A DNA stretch of 7,220 bases from Chitinivibrionia bacterium (GTDB lineage Bacteria; Krumholzibacteriota; Krumholzibacteriia; WVZY01): the NCBI GenBank assembly GCA_016208665.1, contig JACQXT010000145.1, positions 1 to 7,220 on the forward strand, in the 5' to 3' direction. Shown one piece after another: positions 1 to 6,104 of the stretch. Under the pieces are notes generated by a model. It saw only the letters and a program-made list of their open reading frames with translations. It was not told the DNA's origin and ran no database searches. A program made the position numbers and the translations under genes. Position 1 is the stretch's first letter; every line of letters begins with the position of its first letter.

Positions 1-928
1 TACTGGTTCCATGGGCGTTGATGTACTCCACATCTTCGGGATTCAACCCGGCGTCGGAGAGGGCGGCCCGCATGGCCCTCGATGCCCCTGCGCCGTTCGG
101 CGCCGGGCTCGTGATATGATACGCGTCCCCCGTCAAGCCGATGCCGGTAATTTCAGCGAGAATCGATGCGCCGCGTGCGCGCGCGATCTCGAGTTCCTCG
201 AGAAACAGAATGCCCGCGCCTTCGCCCATGACGAATCCGTCCCGTTCCAGATCGAACGGACGCGAGGCGCGCTCCGGCTCGTCGTTGCGCGCGGACAGCG
301 CCTTCATAGAGCAGAATCCTCCCAGCGCCATGGGGGTGACCGTCGCCTCCGTGCCGCCGGTGAGAACGGCGTCCGCCATCCCGAGCCTGATCAGCATGCA
401 CGCATCGGCGATCGCATTTCCGCCCGACGCGCACGCCGAGACGGTGCCGTAGTTCGGACCCTTGAGCCCGTACACAATCGACAGGTACCCCGCGGCCATG
501 TCCGAAATCATCATAGGAATGAAAAACGGGCTGACCTTTCCCGGTCCGCGCTCCATCAAGATCCTGTGTTGTGTTTCGAACGTGGCTATCCCGCCGATGC
601 CGGAACCGACCACGACTCCGATCCTGCTCCGGTCGAATCGATCGAGCGGAATGCCCGCCAGACATTGCCCGGCGGCGCAGGCGGCCAGCTGTACGGACCG
701 GTCGTTGCGCTTGGCGTCCTTCGGATCCATGAAGGCCGCGGGATCAAACTGCTTGATTTCCGCGGCGATGCGGGACGAAAACTGGCTCGCGTCGAACGAT
801 CCGATCGCCGAGACCGCGCTTCGCCCGGAGCGCAGCGTTTCCCATGTCTCGGCTGTTGTGATCCCGCCTGCGGTAACGCAGCCGATACCCGTAACAACGA
901 CTCTCCGTGGTCGATTCACTCGCGGCAT
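1..928 (-). CDS. fabF: Beta-ketoacyl-ACP synthase II (FabF), 3' end cut by window edge
   Basis: This condensing enzyme extends acyl-ACP by two carbons using malonyl-ACP in the type II fatty acid synthase of the cytosol. My translation gives 309 codons from the ATG at 928 to the window edge. The N-terminus has the family strand VVVTGIGCVT. The nucleophile is Cys166 in VSACASGGNAI (codon 433-431). Further conserved blocks are SRPFDLERDGFVMGEGAG and DAYHITSPAPNGAG, and the first catalytic histidine is His306 in NAHGTS (codon 13-11). The second histidine and the last roughly 100 residues lie beyond the window. The position equivalent to the histidine of the E. coli CTSGVHNI motif is Asn171 here, a variation also seen in other ketosynthases. 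The start is uncertain because no strong ribosome binding site precedes 928 and in-frame GTG codons occur at 934 and 919. It follows acpP by 39 bases, the usual acpP-fabF pairing. Confidence 0.96.
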   Translation of the reverse strand, partial: MPRVNRPRRVVVTGIGCVTAGGITTAETWETLRSGRSAVSAIGSFDASQFSSRIAAEIKQFDPAAFMDPKDAKRNDRSVQLAACAAGQCLAGIPLDRFDRSRIGVVVGSGIGGIATFETQHRILMERGPGKVSPFFIPMMISDMAAGYLSIVYGLKGPNYGTVSACASGGNAIADACMLIRLGMADAVLTGGTEATVTPMALGGFCSMKALSARNDEPERASRPFDLERDGFVMGEGAGILFLEELEIARARGASILAEITGIGLTGDAYHITSPAPNGAGASRAMRAALSDAGLNPEDVEYINAHGTS

Positions 929-967
929 ATGCACGCCCCGGAACTGTGTGAAGGATGCGTACCGGCG

Positions 968-1204
968 CTAACCGATTTTTGCGCCGATATAGTCGATTGC
1001 GTCCTGGACGGTCTTGATCTTGTCGGCGTCATCGTCCGGAATATCGAGGCCGAACTCGTCTTCGAGCGCCATGACCAACTCAACGGTATCCAGCGAATCC
1101 GCCTTCAGATCCTCGGCGAATTTCGCGTCATTCGTTATCTGGTCCGCGTTGACCGATAACTTCTCTTCGATGATTTTCTTAACTTTTTCTTCGACTGACG
1201 ACAT
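968..1204 (-). CDS. acpP: Acyl carrier protein
   Basis: This small acidic protein carries the growing acyl chain on a 4'-phosphopantetheine arm and is the shared substrate carrier for FabD, FabH, FabG and FabF, and for PlsX. The product is 78 residues, the normal family length. The attachment site is Ser37 in the DSL motif ([18 protein letters not shown]), followed by the acidic helix II that docks partner enzymes. The C-terminal block [19 protein letters not shown] is typical of bacterial AcpP. The ATG at 1204 is supported by an 11-base perfect Shine-Dalgarno (1214-1224), which suggests heavy translation, as expected for one of the most abundant bacterial proteins. It lies 32 bases after fabG and 39 bases before fabF. 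Confidence 0.98.
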   Translation of the reverse strand: MSSVEEKVKKIIEEKLSVNADQITNDAKFAEDLKADSLDTVELVMALEDEFGLDIPDDDADKIKTVQDAIDYIGAKIG

Positions 1205-1213
1205 GTGTATCAG

Positions 1214-1224
1214 TCACCTCCTTA
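1214..1224 (-). promoter_or_regulatory. Perfect ribosome binding site of acpP
   Basis: Read on the minus strand, TAAGGAGGTGA complements all 11 bases of the common 16S rRNA 3' tail (UCACCUCCUUA). It ends 9 bases before the acpP ATG. Its neighbours in the operon have only 4-6 base matches. This confirms the acpP start and points to strong initiation for this gene within a shared transcript. Confidence 0.85.
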
Positions 1225-1236
1225 CCTGCTGCAAGT

Positions 1237-1983
1237 TCATCCGGCCATCACCATGCCGCCGTCGCAGTTCACAACCTGGCCGGTAATGTACGCGGCGGCA
1301 TCGGAGAGCAGGAATACGACCACATCCGCCACATCCGCCGCTGCTCCGAATCTTCGCATCGGAATCGATTCGATCATCTTCGCACGAATCTCGCTGCTCA
1401 AACCCTTCGTCATCGCCGTCTCGATGAAACCCGGAGCGACCGCGTTGACGGTGACGCCGCGAGGCGCGAACTCGCGAGCGAGCGATTTCGTCAGCCCAAG
1501 GAGCCCCGCCTTGCTGGCGGCGTAGTTTGCCTGCCCCGCGTTCCCCATGAGACCTATCACGGAGGATATGTTGACGATCCTGCCTTCTCTCTGCTTCAGC
1601 ATGCCGGGCGCAAATACTTTGGCGCAGTTGAACGCTCCGGTAAGGTTGACCTTGATGACGGCGTCCCAGTCCTCCGGCGTCATTCTCAAGAGCAGCCTAT
1701 CGCGCACGATGCCGGCATTATTCACCAGAAACGACACACCGCCCAATTCTTGAGCGATTCTCCCGCCCGTTTCCGCCACATCCTCGATGGACGCCACATT
1801 GCAGCGGTACGGCCGCGCGAGGGCGCCGAACCTTGAAAGCTCGTCCGCAGCGCCGGCCGCATCCTCGAGCAGAACATCGAGAATCGCAACGTTCGTTCCG
1901 CGTTCGAGGAGCGCGCGCGCCACTTCCCTGCCGATTCCGCGCGCGGCGCCCGTTACAACCGCGGTCTTGCTGTTGAAGTCCAT
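1237..1983 (-). CDS. fabG: 3-oxoacyl-ACP reductase (FabG)
   Basis: This is a short-chain dehydrogenase/reductase that reduces 3-oxoacyl-ACP to 3-hydroxyacyl-ACP, the first reduction of each elongation cycle. It is 248 residues, close to E. coli FabG (244). The cofactor loop is TGAARGIG (11-18), followed by NNAG (88-91), the structural Asn113 (KVNLTG) and the catalytic Ser141, Tyr154 and Lys158 (SSVIG...YAASK). VAPGFIETAMT (182-192) and the C-terminal AAYITGQVVNCDGGM match the FabG subgroup. The ATG at 1983 has AGAGG about 8 bases upstream. Asp36 sits at the end of the second beta strand (VAILD), a position where an acidic residue usually favours NADH, although Arg15 before the second glycine suits NADPH. 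The gene sits between fabD and acpP, which supports a role in primary fatty acid synthesis over a generic reductase. Confidence 0.97.
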   Translation of the reverse strand: MDFNSKTAVVTGAARGIGREVARALLERGTNVAILDVLLEDAAGAADELSRFGALARPYRCNVASIEDVAETGGRIAQELGGVSFLVNNAGIVRDRLLLRMTPEDWDAVIKVNLTGAFNCAKVFAPGMLKQREGRIVNISSVIGLMGNAGQANYAASKAGLLGLTKSLAREFAPRGVTVNAVAPGFIETAMTKGLSSEIRAKMIESIPMRRFGAAADVADVVVFLLSDAAAYITGQVVNCDGGMVMAG

Positions 1984-2007
1984 CCGTCGAACCTCTGATG
2001 AAAATTC

Positions 2008-2034
2008 AATATATCATCCCGCGAATCCATTCAA
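2008..2034 (-). promoter_or_regulatory. Weak candidate promoter before fabG
   Basis: The 72-base fabD-fabG gap is the longest in the window and is AT-rich. On the minus strand it contains TATATT (2008-2013), a fair -10 match, with TTGAAT (2029-2034) upstream. The 15-base spacer is shorter than the optimal 17. An alternative -35, TTGCTT at 2033-2038, gives a 19-base spacer. An internal promoter here would boost fabG-acpP-fabF, and extra promoters near acpP are known in other bacteria. The match is weak and could be chance. Confidence 0.25.
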
Positions 2035-2055
2035 GCAAAAAGTGCGTCTTGGATT

Positions 2056-2860
2056 CTACACGATCCCGGCCACACTCTGCGCATCCGTCAGCGAACGCAC
2101 CTCCACTGCGGCGTTGATTCGTTTCATGAGGCCGGCGAGGACCTTGCCCGGACCCACTTCATACACGGGATCCGAACATGCCGAACCGAGCGTTTGCATG
2201 CAATCGATCCAGCGAACCGGCGATGAGAGCTGCCTGAACAGCAGATCGTGCACCCGGTCCTTATCCGTGACGGCTGCGCCCGTCACGTTCGCGACCCAGG
2301 GAACTCTGAGAGGCCGCACCTCGAACTTCTTCATATACGCCATCAGGCCCATGGCCGTTTTTTCCATCAGCGGGGAGTGAAAAGCCCCGCTCACCTGGAG
2401 CCTCATGGCGCGTTTCGCGCCCAAAGCTTTTGCCCGCTCGATTGCAAAGTCCACGGCATCGACCTCGCCTGAGATTGCGAACTGTATTGATGAATTATAG
2501 TTAGCAATAACTAATATACCTTTACTTGATCAGCAAGGCATCCATGGGACGAAGGCATCCGGCTGCGACGAGCGCCGAGAATTCGCCCAGGCTGTGGCCG
2601 GCCACGATGGAAGGCGAAACGCCCGACGCATCGAGGATGGCGATCACGACGAGGCTATGGAGAAGGATGGCCGGCTGGGCGTTGCTTGTCTTGGTCAATT
2701 CTTCGAGATCGCCCGCAAACGACAATTCGGCGATATCGAATCCCAGTTTGTCGTTCGCTTCGCGATAGAGTTCCCGCGCGACCGGAAATGCGTCGTAGAA
2801 GTCCTTGCCCATACCGACGTACTGCGAAGCTTGTCCGGGAAATATCATCCCAGCTTTCAT
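2056..2860 (-). pseudogene. fabD: Malonyl-CoA:ACP transacylase (FabD), broken by frameshift plus internal deletion
   Basis: FabD moves malonyl from CoA to ACP, supplying every elongation step. The 5' part (2860-2522) gives 112 residues: MIFPGQASQYVGMG at the N-terminus and the nucleophile Ser90 in GHSLGE, then a TAA after PMDALLIK. The family sequence resumes in another frame, open from 2529: SSKGILVIANYNSS, ISGEVDAVDF, the catalytic His in VSGAFHSPLM (codon 2379-2377) and YEVGPGKVLAGL, ending at TAG 2058-2056. Together these give about 269 residues against 309 in E. coli. Compared with E. coli FabD, roughly residues 115-150 are absent, including the family arginine (Arg117 in E. coli) that binds the malonyl carboxylate. 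To restore the frame, the missing DNA would have to be 3n+2 bases, about 110-120. The ATG at 2860 has GGAAGG 8 bases upstream. As written the gene cannot give a normal enzyme. Since FabD is usually essential, an assembly or sequencing fault is as likely as a true pseudogene. Confidence 0.9.
2481..2532. other. AT-rich seam inside fabD at the deletion junction
   Basis: Only 12 of the 50 bases 2481-2530 are G or C, against 29 of 50 at 2401-2450 and 33 of 50 at 2541-2590. The tract begins within the conserved NYNSS-IQF block and ends exactly where the fabD frame breaks. Its codons (ATA, TTA, GTT, ATT, TAT, AAT, TCA) are unlike those of the neighbouring genes but still spell conserved FabD sequence. 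It also holds an inverted repeat, 2498-2503 with 2508-2513 around a 4-base GCAA loop. The origin is unresolved: a chimeric join, an imported tract or a deletion scar. Confidence 0.75.
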
Positions 2861-2878
2861 CGTTCATGCCTTCCGCGT

Positions 2879-3877
2879 CTATCCAGTGTGCCGCAACAAA
2901 ACCGATCCCCAGGTCAATCCGCCGCCGAACGCAACCAATAGAACAATATCTCCCTCATTCACCTTCCCGGCTTTTACTATCTCGTCGAAGGCGATGGGAA
3001 TCGTCGCCGATGACGTATTGCCGAACCGTTCGAGGTTGATCACTACCTTCTCCTGCGGAAGTCCCAACCGTTTTGCGATCGCATCGAGTATCCGCATGTT
3101 CGCCTGGTGAGGGATGAAGAAATCGATGTCATCGAGAGCCATACCGGTGCGTTCCAGAACCTTCATCGTGGCGTCGACCATGGCTCGAACGGCGTACTTG
3201 AACACGCCGTCGCCTTTCATCTTGATGAAGTGATCGCGGCGTTCGTAGCTGTCCTTCGATAACGGCATCCGCGAACCTCCCGCAGGTATCTGGAGGAGAT
3301 CCGCCAGCGATCCGTCGCTTTTCATGTAGGTTCCCAGAATGCCCTTTCCCGGCTCGCATGCCTCCACCACGACCGCACCCGCTCCGTCCCCAAACAAAAC
3401 GCACGTCGCCCGGTCCTGCCAGTCGACAAACTTGCTGAGAACCTCCACACCGATCACCAACACGCGGCTCATTTGTCCGGAACAAATCAGGGCGTGGGCG
3501 TTGCTGAGCCCGTAGATGAATCCGCTGCAGGCGGCGTTGAGATCGTATGCAACGGCATTCTTCGCCCCCAGTTGGTCCTGCACGATACATGCCGTCGCCG
3601 GGAACTGCATATCCGAGGTGACCGTCGCCAGGATGATGCCGTCCAGCTCTTCCGCTTCGATGCCGGCATCATTGAGAGCGATCCGCGATGCGGCGAGCGC
3701 AAGGTCGGAAGCCGCTTCGCCGTCGGCCGCGATGCGCCGCTCCCGTATACCCGTTCTGGTCACGATCCATTCGTCGGACGTTTCCACTATTCTTTCAAGA
3801 TCGAAGTTGGTCAATACCCGCTCGGGGCAATAGTGACCGATGCCCGCAATGCGCGATCCCCTAGGAGACGTTGGCAA
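2879..3877 (-). CDS. fabH: Beta-ketoacyl-ACP synthase III (FabH)
   Basis: FabH starts fatty acid synthesis by condensing acetyl-CoA (or a branched acyl-CoA) with malonyl-ACP. With the TTG at 3877 the product is 332 residues; the family is usually about 320-335. The catalytic triad is complete: Cys117 in NAACSGF, His257 in IPHQANMRI and Asn287 in FGNTSSAT. WIVTRTGIRERR near the N-terminus and the C-terminal VAFGGGLTWGSVLLR are characteristic. The start is unsettled because no in-frame ATG or GTG lies near the first conserved residues (RIAGIGHY). The choices are TTG 3877 (GGTGGA 5 bases upstream, overlapping plsX by 17 bases), TTG 3928 (overlapping by 68 bases), or an unusual ATT at 3850 with AGGGGA 6 bases before it. 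I chose 3877 for length and the short N-terminal extension. The stop lies 18 bases before fabD. Confidence 0.95.
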   Translation of the reverse strand: MPTSPRGSRIAGIGHYCPERVLTNFDLERIVETSDEWIVTRTGIRERRIAADGEAASDLALAASRIALNDAGIEAEELDGIILATVTSDMQFPATACIVQDQLGAKNAVAYDLNAACSGFIYGLSNAHALICSGQMSRVLVIGVEVLSKFVDWQDRATCVLFGDGAGAVVVEACEPGKGILGTYMKSDGSLADLLQIPAGGSRMPLSKDSYERRDHFIKMKGDGVFKYAVRAMVDATMKVLERTGMALDDIDFFIPHQANMRILDAIAKRLGLPQEKVVINLERFGNTSSATIPIAFDEIVKAGKVNEGDIVLLVAFGGGLTWGSVLLRHTG

Positions 3878-4880
3878 CGTTGTCCACCATTTCTTTGAAA
3901 CGTTCTTCGATCTTATCGTTGATTCCAAGCTGCACGAATTTCTGGGCGCTCAGAACGGCGTTCTTGATGGCGCGGCTCGAACTCTTGCCGTGCGCGATGA
4001 TCGTCACTCCATCCACTCCGAGAAGCAGCGCCCCTCCGTATTCGGCATAGTCGAGCTTTGAACGCAGCGAGGAAAAAGCCCCCCTCATCATAACGGCACC
4101 GAGCTTCGCAACAAAGCGCTTCTCGATCTCGGACTTGAGGATATGGGTGACAAAGGATACGATGCTCTCGGAGAACTTGAGGACGACGTTCCCGACGAAA
4201 CCGTCGCACACGACGACATCCACGTTGCCGCTGAACACATCTCGTCCCTCGACGTTGCCGACGAAATTGAGGTTCTCCCGCTCCAGCATCTTGAATGCTT
4301 CGCGGACCAGCTCCTTGCCCTTGGTCGGCTCCTCGCCGATATTCAAGAGGCCGACGCGAGGGTTTTGAATGCCCAGTTGGTGTTCGGCGTATACGGTTCC
4401 CATGACTGCGAACTGCAGGAGATTGCGGGGGGTGCATTCCGAATTCGCGCCGACATCCAGGACGACGGCGCCTTTCTTCATGGTCGGCATGATCGTCGCG
4501 ATGGCGGGGCGGCTCAAGCCGTGGAGCCGTCCGATCGTCACGAGGCTGCTCGCGATGGCCGCACCGGTATTGCCGGCGCTTACCATGGCTTCCGCGGCGC
4601 CTTCCTTCTGAAGGCGCGCAGCCACGAGAATGGAAGCGTCCTTCTTCTTTCTCACGGCGGCGGAAGGCATTTCGGACATGTCGATCGCCTGGGACGCGTG
4701 GACGATTTCCACGTGCGCGCCGGGCGTGGCGTGCGCCTCGACGAGGGGGCGGAGCACGTTCTCGTCTCCGACGAGCAGTATGTGGATGGAACCGGGGTTG
4801 ACCCCGGCCGCGGAGAGCGCGCCCTCGACGATTGTCTCGGGACCCCGGTCTCCGCCCATGGCGTCCACAGCGATTCTCAC
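3861..4880 (-). CDS. plsX: Phosphate acyltransferase PlsX
   Basis: PlsX converts long-chain acyl-ACP and phosphate to acyl-phosphate, which PlsY uses to acylate glycerol-3-phosphate at the membrane. This links fatty acid synthesis to phospholipid synthesis. The 339-residue product is full length, with DAMGGDRGP (6-14), SAGNTGA (101-107), LDVGAN (141-146), LLNIGEE (178-184) and later CDGFVGNVVLK, all typical of the family. It is a soluble, peripheral membrane enzyme and I see no membrane segment. The start is GTG at 4880, with AAGGAG 8 bases upstream. That ribosome binding site overlaps the rpmF stop codon (4893-4895), so the two genes are probably translationally coupled. The plsX stop (3861-3863) lies inside or just upstream of fabH, depending on the fabH start. 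Confidence 0.98.
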   Translation of the reverse strand: MRIAVDAMGGDRGPETIVEGALSAAGVNPGSIHILLVGDENVLRPLVEAHATPGAHVEIVHASQAIDMSEMPSAAVRKKKDASILVAARLQKEGAAEAMVSAGNTGAAIASSLVTIGRLHGLSRPAIATIMPTMKKGAVVLDVGANSECTPRNLLQFAVMGTVYAEHQLGIQNPRVGLLNIGEEPTKGKELVREAFKMLERENLNFVGNVEGRDVFSGNVDVVVCDGFVGNVVLKFSESIVSFVTHILKSEIEKRFVAKLGAVMMRGAFSSLRSKLDYAEYGGALLLGVDGVTIIAHGKSSSRAIKNAVLSAQKFVQLGINDKIEERFKEMVDNVANVS

Positions 4881-4892
4881 GCGATCGACTCC

Positions 4893-5078
4893 TTAGAGTT
4901 CTTCATCCGACTTGACGATTTCCCGGCCGCCGTAATATCCGCAGTTCGGGCACACGCTGTGGGCCATTTTCAACTGGTGGCAGCGAGAACACTTGGTCAA
5001 ACCCGGAGCGTCGAGCTTCCAGTGCGTCCGCCGTTTGTTTTTTCTCGCCTTTGACGTTCTTCTTTTTGGAACAGCCAT
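4893..5078 (-). CDS. rpmF: 50S ribosomal protein L32
   Basis: L32 is a small basic protein of the large ribosomal subunit. The product is 61 residues and begins with the signature [22 protein letters not shown]. It then carries a four-cysteine zinc ribbon: Cys30, Cys33, Cys43 and Cys46 (C-x2-C-x9-C-x2-C). This is the zinc-binding form; some bacteria also encode a cysteine-free copy used in zinc shortage, which is not in this window. The ATG at 5078 has AAGGAG 5 bases upstream. Its stop TAA overlaps the plsX ribosome binding site, and it follows the DUF177 gene by 20 bases. The yceD-rpmF-plsX order is conserved in many bacteria. Confidence 0.98.
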   Translation of the reverse strand: MAVPKRRTSKARKNKRRTHWKLDAPGLTKCSRCHQLKMAHSVCPNCGYYGGREIVKSDEEL

Positions 5079-5098
5079 GAGTTCTCCTTTTGCTCGAT

Positions 5099-5614
5099 TT
5101 ACCGATCGTATCTGTTTTTCAATTTATGCAGGATATGCCTTCGATGATCAGTTTCACGGACGCAATTGCACGTCTCGAGGTTGAGGTTGACGCCGCATTC
5201 CGTGCATAATCCCTTGCAGTCGTCGCGGCAGAGAATCTGCATGGGTATGCTCACGATGAGATTCTCATAGATGTGCGCATCCAGGGACAGCTCGTGCTTT
5301 CCCGCCGGCAAATAGACATACTCCTCCAGCGCTTCCTCGAACTCCTCCGCCTTGTTCGCTCCGCCCCGCTGGACCACGAGGTCGAAGGAGGTTTCCAGGC
5401 GATGGTGCACGGGATCGAGGCACTTGTGGCAGAACGTCGCGAGCGCGCCCAGAATATCCACGGTCAGGTAGTAGAGATCTCCGCTCCGCCGAACCATAAT
5501 GTCGAGGCGGCACGGCACGGCATTCTCTTCCCCCTGGAAATCGCGAACATGAAAGGTCTCGTCCGCCGATAGTCCGTCTTCCGTGCCCGTGAGCTTCTCG
5601 AAATCGATGATCAT
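5099..5614 (-). CDS. yceD: DUF177 / YceD family protein
   Basis: This 171-residue protein belongs to the DUF177 (YceD) family, whose gene almost always precedes rpmF. Family work in plants and E. coli connects it to 23S rRNA accumulation, so a role in large-subunit assembly is likely, though its biochemistry is poorly defined. I see CHKC (62-65), then an acidic stretch (about 89-100, [10 protein letters not shown]), then a cysteine-rich C-terminal block with Cys129, 133, 137, 140, 149 and 151 ([13 protein letters not shown]...CNC), which fits a metal-binding knuckle. The motif CKGLCTECG is the best family hallmark. The ATG at 5614 is preceded by GAGGCG 8 bases upstream, part of a short tandem duplication. 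There is no signal peptide or membrane segment, so it is probably cytosolic. Confidence 0.9.
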   Translation of the reverse strand: MIIDFEKLTGTEDGLSADETFHVRDFQGEENAVPCRLDIMVRRSGDLYYLTVDILGALATFCHKCLDPVHHRLETSFDLVVQRGGANKAEEFEEALEEYVYLPAGKHELSLDAHIYENLIVSIPMQILCRDDCKGLCTECGVNLNLETCNCVRETDHRRHILHKLKNRYDR

Positions 5615-5622
5615 TGCCTGTT

Positions 5623-5643
5623 CGCCTCGAATGCGCCTCGATG
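5623..5643 (-). repeat. Short tandem repeat at the yceD ribosome binding site
   Basis: Two near-identical adjacent units, CGCCTCGAATG (5623-5633) and CGCCTCGATG (5634-5643) on the plus strand, differ by one base. On the minus strand each contains GAGGCG, so the Shine-Dalgarno-like element of yceD is present twice. The proximal copy ends 8 bases before the ATG. This may be simple slippage; any effect on translation is inference. Confidence 0.45.
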
Positions 5644-5673
5644 CACGCCGGTATGTCCCGTTCAGCCCGTAAT

Positions 5674-6075
5674 TTATAAATCACCGAAGGCGATTGCAAT
5701 CTCTTTTTTTGCGGCCTCGGGCGAGTCGGACGCATGGACGGCGTTGCATTGAATCGAGGTGCCGTACATGAACCGCAGCGTTCCGGGTTTCGCGCGGGCC
5801 GGATCGGTCGGGCCGATGAACGCCCGGATGTCCTCGACGACGGCGGCGCCCTCCAGCTCGAGCGCGACCACGGGGCCGCCGGTCATATAGTCGATGAGCG
5901 ACGGGAAGAAATCCTTGCCCCGGTGAACGTCGTAGAAACGCTCCGCCGTCGCGCGATCGAATGCGACCATGGCCATGCGGCGGATCGCAAAGCGATTCCT
6001 GAGCAGGAGCGCGATTATCTCGGGATACGCCCCTCGCTCGACGATGTCCGGCTTTATCATCAGCAACGTTTTCAT
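5674..6075 (-). CDS. ndk: Nucleoside diphosphate kinase
   Basis: Ndk transfers the gamma-phosphate between nucleoside triphosphates and diphosphates through a phosphohistidine, balancing NTP and dNTP pools in the cytosol. From the ATG at 6075 the product is 133 residues, slightly shorter than the usual 137-143. The nucleotide-site residues are present: Lys8 in MIKPDIVERG, FYDVHRGKDFF, the arginine and threonine of IRAFIGPTDP, the arginine of GTLRFMYG, and the active His114 in NAVHASDSPE. A TTG at 6084 would add three residues, but the ATG gives the standard family N-terminus (MKTLLMIKPD). GGAG lies only 3 bases before this ATG, so the ribosome binding site is poor. The gene sits 29 bases after sucD. 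SucCD makes ATP or GTP and Ndk can redistribute it, a sensible pairing. Confidence 0.96.
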   Translation of the reverse strand: MKTLLMIKPDIVERGAYPEIIALLLRNRFAIRRMAMVAFDRATAERFYDVHRGKDFFPSLIDYMTGGPVVALELEGAAVVEDIRAFIGPTDPARAKPGTLRFMYGTSIQCNAVHASDSPEAAKKEIAIAFGDL

Positions 6076-6104
6076 GCTCTCCAACAGCCTCGCTCGCAGC
6101 CGGC

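Noticed and set aside
11..1159. 382-codon open frame on the plus strand
   Set aside because: It lies antisense across fabF and acpP, both certain from catalytic motifs. Its arginine-rich, low-complexity translation resembles no family I know and is typical of antisense frames in GC-rich DNA.
2494..2499. Perfect TATAAT on the minus strand inside fabD
   Set aside because: It is the Tyr-Asn codon pair of the conserved NYNSS block in an AT-rich tract. No TTGACA-like -35 lies 16-18 bases upstream.
2520..2532. Programmed +1 frameshift as an explanation for the fabD break
   Set aside because: A +1 slip at ATCAAGTAA would join the two frames, but the product would still lack about 36-40 conserved residues including the malonyl-binding arginine. 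Recoding alone does not explain the lesion, and no slippery site or stimulatory structure is evident.
4143..5054. 303-codon open frame on the plus strand
   Set aside because: It is antisense to plsX and rpmF, and the histidine- and arginine-rich product has no recognisable domain.
5615..5673. Terminator between ndk and yceD
   Set aside because: No stable hairpin followed by a T-run is seen on the minus strand; the gap holds only the short tandem repeat.
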